DNA from: Acidobacteriota bacterium
GTDB lineage: Bacteria > Acidobacteriota > Vicinamibacteria > Vicinamibacterales > Fen-181
Assembly: GCA_021779795.1 (NCBI GenBank)
Contig: JAJXZZ010000217.1
Coordinates: forward strand, 1 to 5,845
Length of the DNA stretch: 5,845 bases
Direction of reading: 5' to 3'
Part shown: positions 1 through 5,717 of the stretch, piece by piece
How positions within the stretch are numbered: the first letter of the stretch is position 1
Layout of the letters: each line of letters begins with the position of its first letter
The notes under the pieces: generated by a model
What the model was told of the DNA's origin: nothing
Seen by the model: the letters and a program-made list of their open reading frames with translations, nothing else
Database searches by the model: none
Program-made: the position numbers and the translations under genes

Positions 1-1
1 G

Positions 2-625
2 TCGTCGCCGAGCTCGTTCGAGTGGCCCGGGGAGAGCGACGAGACGACGCACGTGTCGGTGGTCGATCGGGACCGCAACGCCGTGTCGATGACCTACACG
101 CTCGAGGCGGGCTACGGCTCGAAGATCGTCGTGCCGGGCGCGGGATTCCTGCTCAACAACGAGATGGGCGACTTCAACGCGGGGCCCGGCCTGACGACGG
201 CCGAGGGCCTCATCGGGACCGAGCCGAACCTCGCGGCCCCCGGCAAGCGCATGCTGTCGAGCATGGCGCCGGCCATCCTGTCGAAGGACGGCAAGCTGTT
301 CATGGTGACCGGCAGCCCGGGCGGGCGGACGATCATCAACACGGTGGTCCAGACGATCGTGAACGTGGTGGACTACGGGATGAACGCGCAGGCGGCGGTG
401 GACGCCCCGCGGCTGCACCACCAGTGGCTGCCCGACCGGACCAGCTACGAGCGGTTCGGCCTCTCGCCCGACACGGTGAAGATCCTGCAGGGGATGGGGC
501 ACGAGCTTCGGGCCGGCGGCGCGCAGGGCGTAGCCGAGGTCATCCTGGTCGATCCGCGCGACGGCACGCTCGAGGGCGGATCGGACCGCCGCGCGCCGGA
601 CGGCGGCGCGGCGGGCGTGAGGTAG
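2..625 (+). CDS. ggt: Gamma-glutamyltransferase, 3' part (entire small subunit)
   Basis: Gamma-glutamyltransferase hydrolyses or transfers the gamma-glutamyl group of glutathione and related compounds. Family members are usually exported and cleave themselves into large and small subunits. This 207-residue fragment enters from the left edge and ends at TAG 623-625. The self-cleavage motif ETTHVSVVD is visible; its first Thr (codon 44-46, fragment residue 15) is the expected N-terminal nucleophile. Counting from that Thr against E. coli Ggt, the binding residues line up: Glu35 (E. coli Asn411), Glu54 (Gln430), Asp57 (433), Ser86-Ser87 (462-463) and Gly107-Gly108 (483-484). A Glu/Glu pair at the first two positions is the Bacillus-like variant. 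The C-terminal motifs APRxHHQWLPD and EGGSDRRAPDG fit the family. The large subunit, start and any signal peptide lie outside the window. The gene converges with the minus-strand gene at 660. A truncated second copy lies at 4366-4824. Confidence 0.93.
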   Translation, partial: SSPSSFEWPGESDETTHVSVVDRDRNAVSMTYTLEAGYGSKIVVPGAGFLLNNEMGDFNAGPGLTTAEGLIGTEPNLAAPGKRMLSSMAPAILSKDGKLFMVTGSPGGRTIINTVVQTIVNVVDYGMNAQAAVDAPRLHHQWLPDRTSYERFGLSPDTVKILQGMGHELRAGGAQGVAEVILVDPRDGTLEGGSDRRAPDGGAAGVR

Positions 626-651
626 CGACGGCTTCCTGGCCGGCGGAAGCG
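167..651 (+). repeat. Repeat copy A: 3' end of ggt plus 26 bp flank
   Basis: This 485-bp stretch recurs at 4366-4850, directly oriented, at a constant offset of 4199 with no indels. My hand alignment gives 31 mismatches (about 93.6% identity), 30 of them inside the coding part. About 19 of those are synonymous and 11 change a residue. Positions 310-390 are identical. Similarity continues 26 bp past the stop, through the stem-loop, then stops. Confidence 0.92.
631..650. terminator. Stem-loop between convergent stops, candidate bidirectional terminator
   Basis: A perfect 6-bp inverted repeat, GCTTCC and GGAAGC, encloses an 8-nt loop (TGGCCGGC) in the 34-bp gap between the convergent stops at 625 and 660. 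The position suits a terminator for both genes. There is no T-tract on either strand, so intrinsic termination is not established. The same hairpin follows the second ggt copy at 4830-4849. Confidence 0.35.
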
Positions 652-659
652 GCGGTCCG

Positions 660-787
660 CTACGACCCGGGCTGCGCGCGCTGGATGTTCGACGCAATCA
701 CTTCCCGGATGTGCCGGAGCGTCTGCGCCGCCGGCGGCAGCGCTTGCCGCTGCGACCGCGCGGCCGCGGCCGCGCTCTCGTAGGCGG
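660..787 (-). repeat. Repeat copy A: 3' end of spermidine-synthase-like gene
   Basis: This stretch recurs at 5718-5845 in the same orientation with no indels and two differences (678 G/A, 681 C/T). It encodes the stop codon and residues 966-1006 of the protein. The second copy runs to the window edge, so the full repeat is probably longer. To the left, similarity ends at the stop codon. Confidence 0.93.
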
Positions 788-3680
788 CGCGCACCGCCCC
801 CATGACCTCGAGGGCAAACCGCTCCGGGAAGCCGGACCGCGCGTAGTCGTCCACGTACAACTGCCCGTAGACCACCTTGGCCCTGTTGTCGACGAACATG
901 ATCGACGCCCGCGTCCGGCTCACCGGCACGAGCACGGCCGCCATGTCCGCCACGACCGGGGCCCCGTCTCCGGCCGAGAGCATCAGCGAAGACGCCTGCA
1001 GCAGGCGCGGCTGAAGCGCCATGGCATCCCGGTACTGAGCCATCAGGAACTTGCCGGGCGCATACCACGGGTAGTCGAGGTTGAGCCGGCGCAGCACCGG
1101 CTCGAACCGCGGGTCGCTGCCCTCCCCGGCCAGGTACCGCGCCAGCACCCGATCGCCGGCTCGCCCGGCCGAGAGTTGCGCCGCAGACCACGCACGCTGC
1201 AGGGCCAGGTCCGACGCGCCGGCCGCCGGCTTCAGGTACGGCAGGATGCCCTCCCGGTCCGCCGCGATCGCCTCGACGTTCTCGGCCATCACCGCCGGGG
1301 TCGCGATCGAGAACGGGGCCGAGAATTCGAGGTAGAGCCGGTCGTCGGTGTTGAGCACCCCCGGGCGCCCGAACCGTGCCATCCCGGCCGTGCCCATCAC
1401 GAAGAAGTCGAGCAGGTCGGAGGCCGACCCCATGTCGATGCGCTGGAGGTCGCCGGCAATGGCCGGATCGGCGATCCGCCGCTCGAGTTCGCGTTCGTCG
1501 ATGCGAAACGGCGTCGCGCTCCCGACGAGGACGGCGTCATAGTGCTCGAGCCACATCATCGCGTAGGGGAAATGGCGCTGGAAGGTGCGGACGACCGAGG
1601 CCAGGTCGAGCGGCGTCAATTCGTAGATCGGCAGCCACTGGGCGATCACGCCGCCGGGGCGGAGGTGCGCGGAGGCCAGGCCGAAGTACTCGCTCGCGTA
1701 CAGGTAGCCCGCGCCCTGGAACCACGGGTGGATCGGATCGGCGGTGATGACGTCGAACTTCCGGCCGGTCGTCATCAGGAAGTTCCGCCCGTCGTTGATG
1801 ACGACGCGGACCTTGGGATTGTCGAGGACGCGGTGGTTGTAAGCGGCGAAGGTCCTCGCCACCCCCAGCACTTTCGGCTCGATCTCGGCGATCGTGACGT
1901 GATCGACGCTCGGCATCATGGCCGCCGCGCCGGCGGTCATGCCGCTGCCCATCCCGACGACGAACACGTCCTTCGGGTCCCTGGCGAGGAGCGCCGGGAG
2001 GTATCCCAGCGTGTACTGCACCTGCTGTGCCTGCAGGTGCGACGACGCTTCGACGCGGCCGTTGGTGACGAACGCCTGCTCTCCGCCCTTGACCCTGATG
2101 ACGCTGACGATCGACTCGACGCCTTCGGCGTAGTACAGGACGTCGGTGTTCTCGACCGCCTCCTTGACCATGGCCGGCGTCGCGAACGCCTCCGGCTGAT
2201 TGCTCCTGAAGATCGCGAAGTACTTGCGGTCCCAGATCCGCGCCGCACCGGGGTTGACGGCCAGCACGCCGATGGCGGCAAGCGTGAGGCCCGCGGCGCC
2301 GGCGGTCAGCCATCGCGGCCTGCGGAGGCTGGCGAGCACGATCAACCCGAAGCCGATGTTCAACGCCGTCAGCATCTCGAGGGACGCCTCGATGCCGAAC
2401 CACCGGATCATCAGCAGGCCGCTGACGGCCGCCCCGAGGAGGGCGCCGACGGTGTTGGTGCCGAGGACGTCGCCCACGGCCCGACCGACCGCTTTCCGTC
2501 GCAGCGCCAGCGCCTCCCCGGCGATGGGGAACGCGGCGCCCATGAACAGCGCGGGGACGAGCATGTAGAGCGCAGCGATCAGGAAGTTGGCCCAGGTTCT
2601 TTCCCGGAACGAGATGACCCCGTCTCCAAGCACGTTCTGCAGCCGGACGGTGTTGGCCGGGATGTCGCGAAGGAAGATCGTGGCGAGGAGGGCCGTCGCC
2701 CCGATGACGACCTGGGTCGCGCCGAACCACGCCGCCACCCGCGCGGGCGACGGGCTTGCACGGCGCGCCGTCCGGACGAGCGCTCCGTAAGCCGCGCTGC
2801 CGAGCGCGATCCCCGTGAGGAACGCCACGAGGATGATCGTGAATCCGTACACGCTGGCGCCCACGGCGATCGTGAGGACGCGCGTCCACAGCACCTCGTA
2901 GCCCAGCGCGCAGAACCCGCTGACGCCGATCCCCCAGAGGACGAGCCTGAGGGGGAGCAGGTCTTTGCGCGCCAGGGCCCCGCCCATCCCCGTTTCGTCG
3001 GGGCCGGCGCCTTCCGTCGGCACGGTTCTGGCTGCGCTGTCAGGCACGGCGGCAACCCCGGGCTCCGGGAGCACCAGGCACGCGAGACCGATGAACGTGT
3101 TGATGGCGACGGCCACGAGCAGCGTCGCGCTGACCGAGTACAGCCGGAGCAGGACGAAGCCCGCGAGCCCCGCGCCGACCACCGCGCCGAACGTATTGAC
3201 CCCGTACAGGAACGACAGGTGCCGGCGCAGCGTGTCGGGCTGCCGGCTCACCACGCGCGAGATGACCGGGAGCGTCCCGCCCATCAGCGTCGTCGGCACG
3301 ATCAGGGCGACGGCGGCGAACAGCAGCCGAACCACGGTGAGATAGACGGCGTCGGCATCGCGCCCGCTGGCCAGCGCGACGTAGATCGCGGGATAGACCT
3401 TCATCAGGCCGGCGAACACGAGCGCGAAGACCGCGACGCCGAATTCCAGCAGGCCGTAGAGGCGGAGCGGGCGGCGGGCACGGTCCGCGCGCCGGCCGAA
3501 GGCGTAGCCGCCCAGCGCCAGCCCGGCCATGAAGATCGAGAGGACGGCCGTGACCGCCAGGTGCGAGCCCCCGAACACGAGCGTGAGGGACCGAACCCAC
3601 ACCACCTGGTAGACGAGCGCCGCCGCGCCCGACAGGAAGAACAGCACGTAGATTGCGCCTGCCACGAGAAGCGCCGGCAT
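660..3680 (-). CDS. Fused multi-pass membrane / spermidine-synthase-like protein
   Basis: This 1006-residue protein belongs to the fused MFS-like/spermidine synthase family. The membrane region (about residues 1-490) is two homologous halves: GAAALVYQVVWVR near residue 24 recurs as GFCALGYEVLWTR near 261, and a later LYGVNTFGAVVGAG segment recurs as VLGTNTVGALLGAA. A spermidine-synthase-like Rossmann domain follows (about 505-800). It has a glycine-rich loop GMGSG (576-580), acidic residues in IAEIEP (Glu599, Glu601), the NDGRNF segment, ADPIHPW with Asp648 where the family's catalytic Asp is expected, and the family-typical NTDDRLYLEF near 776. The last ~190 residues match nothing I recognise. 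The Asp of the classical SpeE GGGDGG motif is absent, so true spermidine synthesis is uncertain; aminopropyl or other SAM-dependent chemistry at the membrane is inference. I chose ATG 3680 because GGGAGAGG lies 8 nt upstream and the hydrophobic region begins there. An ATG at 3761 would add 27 polar residues with no comparable site. A partial second copy lies at 5718-5845. Confidence 0.9.
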   Translation of the reverse strand: MPALLVAGAIYVLFFLSGAAALVYQVVWVRSLTLVFGGSHLAVTAVLSIFMAGLALGGYAFGRRADRARRPLRLYGLLEFGVAVFALVFAGLMKVYPAIYVALASGRDADAVYLTVVRLLFAAVALIVPTTLMGGTLPVISRVVSRQPDTLRRHLSFLYGVNTFGAVVGAGLAGFVLLRLYSVSATLLVAVAINTFIGLACLVLPEPGVAAVPDSAARTVPTEGAGPDETGMGGALARKDLLPLRLVLWGIGVSGFCALGYEVLWTRVLTIAVGASVYGFTIILVAFLTGIALGSAAYGALVRTARRASPSPARVAAWFGATQVVIGATALLATIFLRDIPANTVRLQNVLGDGVISFRERTWANFLIAALYMLVPALFMGAAFPIAGEALALRRKAVGRAVGDVLGTNTVGALLGAAVSGLLMIRWFGIEASLEMLTALNIGFGLIVLASLRRPRWLTAGAAGLTLAAIGVLAVNPGAARIWDRKYFAIFRSNQPEAFATPAMVKEAVENTDVLYYAEGVESIVSVIRVKGGEQAFVTNGRVEASSHLQAQQVQYTLGYLPALLARDPKDVFVVGMGSGMTAGAAAMMPSVDHVTIAEIEPKVLGVARTFAAYNHRVLDNPKVRVVINDGRNFLMTTGRKFDVITADPIHPWFQGAGYLYASEYFGLASAHLRPGGVIAQWLPIYELTPLDLASVVRTFQRHFPYAMMWLEHYDAVLVGSATPFRIDERELERRIADPAIAGDLQRIDMGSASDLLDFFVMGTAGMARFGRPGVLNTDDRLYLEFSAPFSIATPAVMAENVEAIAADREGILPYLKPAAGASDLALQRAWSAAQLSAGRAGDRVLARYLAGEGSDPRFEPVLRRLNLDYPWYAPGKFLMAQYRDAMALQPRLLQASSLMLSAGDGAPVVADMAAVLVPVSRTRASIMFVDNRAKVVYGQLYVDDYARSGFPERFALEVMGAVRAAYESAAAAARSQRQALPPAAQTLRHIREVIASNIQRAQPGS

Positions 3681-3900
3681 GAACCCTACCTCTCCCTTTT
3701 CGCGGGCTGGCCAGTCGGTCGAGCAGCCCGGACCATCCCGTCGAATCGACACGACGACCACCGAACGGAGGAATCCGACCGGCAGGAACAGTCAGCCGAC
3801 CGACCCTGAACGGGTAGTGAACGAACGGGTGCGAGCCCCGGAACACCGACCTGAGGAACCGACCCGACACCACCCGGCGGACAGGCGCCGCAGCGCCTCT
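3681..3900 (-). promoter_or_regulatory. Long 5' leader with spaced GGAA-CCGACC repeats and a hairpin
   Basis: About 220 bp separates the candidate promoter from the start codon at 3680, and no convincing gene is present. On the plus strand the pattern GGAA, 0-7 nt, CCGACC (or its close form) occurs at 3770-3780, 3785-3801, 3840-3851 and 3855-3864. Start-to-start spacings are 15, 55 and 15 bp. A perfect 6-bp hairpin (AGGCGC, loop CGCA, GCGCCT) lies at 3883-3898, next to the inferred transcription start. The arrangement could be an operator array or RNA structure; neither is shown, and chance repetition is possible in such biased sequence. Some ORFs are open here in several frames, but they look like shadows. 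Confidence 0.35.
3689..3696 (-). promoter_or_regulatory. Ribosome binding site deciding the start at 3680
   Basis: The minus strand reads GGGAGAGG, a strong Shine-Dalgarno match, separated from ATG 3680 by 8 nt. It favours this start over the in-frame ATG at 3761. Confidence 0.75.
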
Positions 3901-3907
3901 CGCACAT

Positions 3908-3937
3908 GATATACCGGCAGTCTACGGGCCCTGCCAA
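3908..3937 (-). promoter_or_regulatory. Candidate sigma70-type promoter for the spermidine-synthase-like gene
   Basis: On the minus strand, TTGGCA (3937-3932; 5 of 6 to the -35 consensus) is followed by an 18-nt spacer and TATATC (3913-3908; 4 of 6 to the -10 consensus). ATGATATAC is a rare AT-rich spot in this region. Transcription would start near 3900 and read into the gene at 3680. No alternative promoter stood out in this gap. The upstream stretch to the MFS stop at 3991 holds no gene. Confidence 0.4.
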
Positions 3938-3990
3938 CGGCGCGCCACCGTGCCGGGGCAGTATTCTCCGCTGGCCGCGCGCCGTCCGCG

Positions 3991-4365
3991 TCAGTATCTC
4001 CGGTACCGCCGCAGGTCGGGCGTCGTGCCCGCCACCCAGCCCGTCGCAATCAACGAGCCGATGCCGCCGCTCACCACCGACGCCACGGCGCCGAACCAGT
4101 TGGCCACCAGCCCCGCCTCCATCTCGCCGAGCTTCGGGCCGCCCATGAAGAACATCATGTTCACGCCCACCATCCGGCCGCGCAGTTCGTCGGGCGTCTC
4201 GAGCTGACGCACGACGTTCCGCAGGACGGTGCTGACCGTGTCGGCCGCCCCCGAAACGGCCAGGCAGAGCAGCGTCAGGCCGAACGAGCGGGACAGTCCA
4301 AACACGACGGTGGCCGCCCCGTAGAGCGTGACGGCCCAGACGAGCGTCAGGCCGCGGCGCTCGAT
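3991..4365 (-). pseudogene. MFS exporter (EntS-like), C-terminal remnant truncated at its 5' side
   Basis: About 120 residues ending at TGA 3993-3991 form the C-terminal part of a major facilitator superfamily exporter of the EntS/MFS_3 kind. Visible features are a hydrophobic segment after RRGLTLVWAV, a second around GLTLLCLAVSGAA, the conserved cytoplasmic stretch TPDELRGRMVGVNMMFFMGG then PKLGEMEAGL, and a last membrane segment (GAVASVVSGGIGSLIATGWVA). Full-length relatives have about 400-420 residues and twelve membrane segments, so roughly the first two thirds is missing. Upstream of about 4365 the reading frame stays open to 4869, but those residues are the antisense of the second ggt copy and carry no MFS character. 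No start codon with a ribosome binding site precedes the remnant. It lies tandem and upstream of the spermidine-synthase-like gene. It is probably non-functional, or an assembly artefact at the junction. Confidence 0.82.
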
Positions 4366-4824
4366 GGCGACTTCAACGCCGGCCCTGGCCTGACGACGGC
4401 GGAAGGCCTGGTCGGGTCCCCGCCGAACCTCGCGGCCCCCGGCAAGCGCATGCTGTCGAGCATGACGCCGGCGATCCTGTCGAAGGACGGCAAGCTGTTC
4501 ATGGTCACCGGCAGCCCGGGCGGGCGGACGATCATCAACACGGTGGTCCAGACGATCGTGAACGTGGTGGACTACGGGATGAACGCGCAGGAGGCGGTGG
4601 ACGCCCCGCGGCTCCACCACCAGTGGCTGCCCGACCGCACCAGCTACGAGCGGTTCGGCCTCTCGCCCGACACGGTGAAGATCCTCGAGGGCATGGGGCA
4701 CGCGCTGCGCCCCGGCGGCGCGCAGGGAGTCGCCGAGGTCATCCTGGTCGATCCGCGCGACGGCACGCTCGAAGGGGGATCGGACCGCCGCGCGGCGGAC
4801 GGCGGCGCGGTGGGAGTGAGGTAG
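4366..4824 (+). pseudogene. ggt: Gamma-glutamyltransferase, 5'-truncated second copy
   Basis: The frame reads GDFNAGPGLTTAEGL onward and ends at TAG 4822-4824, matching the first ggt from its residue 56 to the end. Ten residues differ, including I to V, T to S and E to P near the start and A to E in NAQEAVDAPR. It keeps the Asp of GDF, the SSM serines and the SPGG glycines. It lacks the catalytic Thr, both preceding Glu residues, the whole large subunit and a usable start, so it cannot encode an active enzyme. The first internal ATG is at 4450, without a clear ribosome binding site. Its frame has no stop or indel, and most differences from copy A are synonymous. It therefore diverged as an intact gene and was broken recently, or the break is an assembly join. 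Its 5' edge abuts the MFS remnant head-on. Confidence 0.88.
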
Positions 4825-4829
4825 CGACG

Positions 4830-4849
4830 GCTTCCTGGCCGGCGGAGGC
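4830..4849 (+). terminator. Stem-loop after the second ggt copy
   Basis: Counterpart of the hairpin at 631-650. One change (A to G at 4847) turns a U-A pair into a U-G wobble in the plus-strand transcript, so the stem still forms. In the minus-strand transcript the same change gives an A-C mismatch. There is no T-tract. Confidence 0.25.
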
Positions 4850-4917
4850 GCGCTCGTCTCACGCCTCACGTCCTGCGCCTCGCGCCCGTCGACGCGCTCA
4901 GGGCCGCCGCGCCCCCC

Positions 4918-5496
4918 TCAGGTAAGACCGATGGGTACGCCGCTCGGATAGTGATCCAGTACGCCGCTTGGCGTGGAGACCGCGGTCGATACCGCGTGGC
5001 CGATCGCCTCCAGCGCATCGCGACTCCCGACGATGTACGCCGTGCCGTGATGAATCTCCTGCCCGTAGGTGACCAACCTCCTGGTCGTCGGGTGTTCCCC
5101 GGACAGTCGCGGCTCTTCGACCTCGTCCGGAGTCTGGGACAGGGCCAACGCCCGCTTCCAGGCCATGCCAAAGCCGAACCTCGCAGCAAGGCACGCCGTG
5201 GCCCACCAGGCGAAGAACTCGGCCTGCGGGGCGGCCGGCAGCCAGTCTCGCCCGGTCGCCGGAACGGTCAGCGCCAGGATGAGGATCCCCGAGAGCGTCA
5301 GGACGCACCAGGTCTTCGGCGCGAAGGCTCCTCGGAGGGCGCCGTGCGTGAGGATCGCGCCTGCCAGCAGGCCGCCCAGGCCGGAAAGCCTGTACCACTG
5401 GGCGTGCCCGCCCGCTCTTCTGGACGGTCCGGCATCAGCACTCCCCTGCACCGGGGCTGCGTCCGCGGTATCAACCGTGTCAGCCGTCGAATCCAC
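4918..5496 (-). CDS. Hypothetical membrane protein, about 192 aa
   Basis: I do not recognise the family. The frame ends at TGA 4920-4918. Counting from a GTG at 5496, there is a polar, Asp/Ala-rich N-terminus (1-33), a hydrophobic segment near 36-52 (LSGLGGLLAGAIL), a second at 63-79 (TWCVLTLSGILILALTVP) and a weaker aromatic one near 94-112 (FFAWWATACLAARFGFGMAW). A hydrophilic C-terminal tail includes TYGQEIHHGTAYIVGSRDAL. This suggests a small inner-membrane protein with two or three spans. The start is uncertain. GTG 5496 has GGAAGG only 3 nt upstream and overlaps the preceding small ORF by 17 bp, GTG 5451 would give 177 residues, and ATG 5649 would add residues that look like a shadow of the small ORF. 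An opposite-strand frame across the region is Arg/Gly-rich and looks like the shadow. The ORF sits inside the ~870 bp that separates the second ggt from the second spermidine-synthase-like copy. Confidence 0.55.
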   Translation of the reverse strand: MDSTADTVDTADAAPVQGSADAGPSRRAGGHAQWYRLSGLGGLLAGAILTHGALRGAFAPKTWCVLTLSGILILALTVPATGRDWLPAAPQAEFFAWWATACLAARFGFGMAWKRALALSQTPDEVEEPRLSGEHPTTRRLVTYGQEIHHGTAYIVGSRDALEAIGHAVSTAVSTPSGVLDHYPSGVPIGLT

Positions 5497-5656
5497 AATC
5501 CTTCCAATTCTCGAGGACCCGTGGCGGGATCGCTCGGGGCCACACTTCCTGAAAGGACGGCACCCACACGATGGCATCCAGAGGCCAATCCATCGGCCAG
5601 GACAACAGGCAGTATTGGCGGTGTCCGACGCCCTGCGGGGTCCGAACAATCGACAT
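5480..5656 (-). CDS. Small Trp-rich hypothetical ORF, 58 aa
   Basis: An ATG at 5656 opens a 58-codon frame to TGA 5482-5480. The peptide starts MSIVRTPQGVGHRQYCLLSW and ends RVLENWKDCGFDG. It has five Trp and several Pro residues, a balanced composition, and less of the Arg/Ala/Gly excess typical of shadow frames here. The ribosome binding site is weak (GGA about 5 nt before ATG). The frame stays open upstream to 5755, but that part is low-complexity and overlaps the stop of the second spermidine-synthase-like copy. It could be a real small protein translated ahead of the membrane ORF, the remains of a larger gene, or the N-terminal part of that ORF separated by a frameshift. I recognise no family. 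Confidence 0.35.
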   Translation of the reverse strand: MSIVRTPQGVGHRQYCLLSWPMDWPLDAIVWVPSFQEVWPRAIPPRVLENWKDCGFDG

Positions 5657-5673
5657 GATGTCCGTTCTCAGAC

Positions 5674-5704
5674 GCTGACGGTCGGGCCCGGCCGCGGCGT
5701 CAGC
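5674..5704 (-). terminator. Hairpin downstream of the second spermidine-synthase-like copy
   Basis: A 7-bp perfect inverted repeat (GCTGACG at 5674-5680, CGTCAGC at 5698-5704) encloses a very GC-rich 17-nt loop that contains CGGGCCCG. It lies 14 bp past the stop at 5718 and before the small ORF at 5656. There is no T-tract. It may terminate or attenuate transcription; this is weakly supported. Confidence 0.25.
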
Positions 5705-5717
5705 CGCCGCTCCACCA

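Larger units (their letters stand above)
4366..4850 (+). repeat. Repeat copy B: 3' end of ggt plus 26 bp flank
   Basis: Partner of 167-651. The left boundary is sharp: plus-strand GGCGACTTC is shared, while the bases before it (CGCTCGAT against CAACGAGATG) belong to the MFS remnant apart from a short GATGG-like microhomology. The right boundary lies just past the stem-loop, where copy A runs into the spermidine-synthase-like stop and copy B enters unrelated sequence. Confidence 0.92.

Noticed and set aside
22..783. A 253-codon plus-strand frame over the ggt end
   Set aside because: It is an Arg/Gly/Ala-rich shadow in another frame of ggt, extending past the stop into the convergent gene.
3681..3761. 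A longer start for the fusion gene at ATG 3761
   Set aside because: It adds 27 mostly polar residues before the hydrophobic start and lacks a site as good as GGGAGAGG before ATG 3680.
711..3809. A 1032-codon open frame on the plus strand running antisense to almost all of the fusion gene
   Set aside because: Its product is dominated by Arg, Asp, Glu, His, Gly and Pro without domains or hydrophobic segments, the usual mirror of a high-GC gene. The minus-strand frame carries clear membrane and SAM-binding motifs.
3991..4869. A 292-codon minus-strand ORF treated as one complete protein
   Set aside because: Its first ~170 residues are the antisense of the second ggt copy and only the last ~120 are MFS-like. 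The ORF is open by chance across the junction.
4951..5658. A 235-codon plus-strand frame opposite the two unknown ORFs, with an M16-peptidase-like looking stretch (RIATPDDVRRAV)
   Set aside because: The rest is Arg/Gly/Gln-rich with no fold-like pattern and no zinc motif. The minus-strand frame has proper hydrophobic segments. The resemblance is short and probably accidental.
5680..5697. Palindromic GC-rich stretch as a possible regulator binding site
   Set aside because: CGGGCCCG and CCGCGG palindromes are expected often at this base composition, and nothing ties them to a promoter.
4851..5717. A small transposon or MITE filling the gap between the second ggt and the second fusion gene
   Set aside because: I compared the ends and found no terminal inverted repeats, no target-site duplication and no transposase motif.
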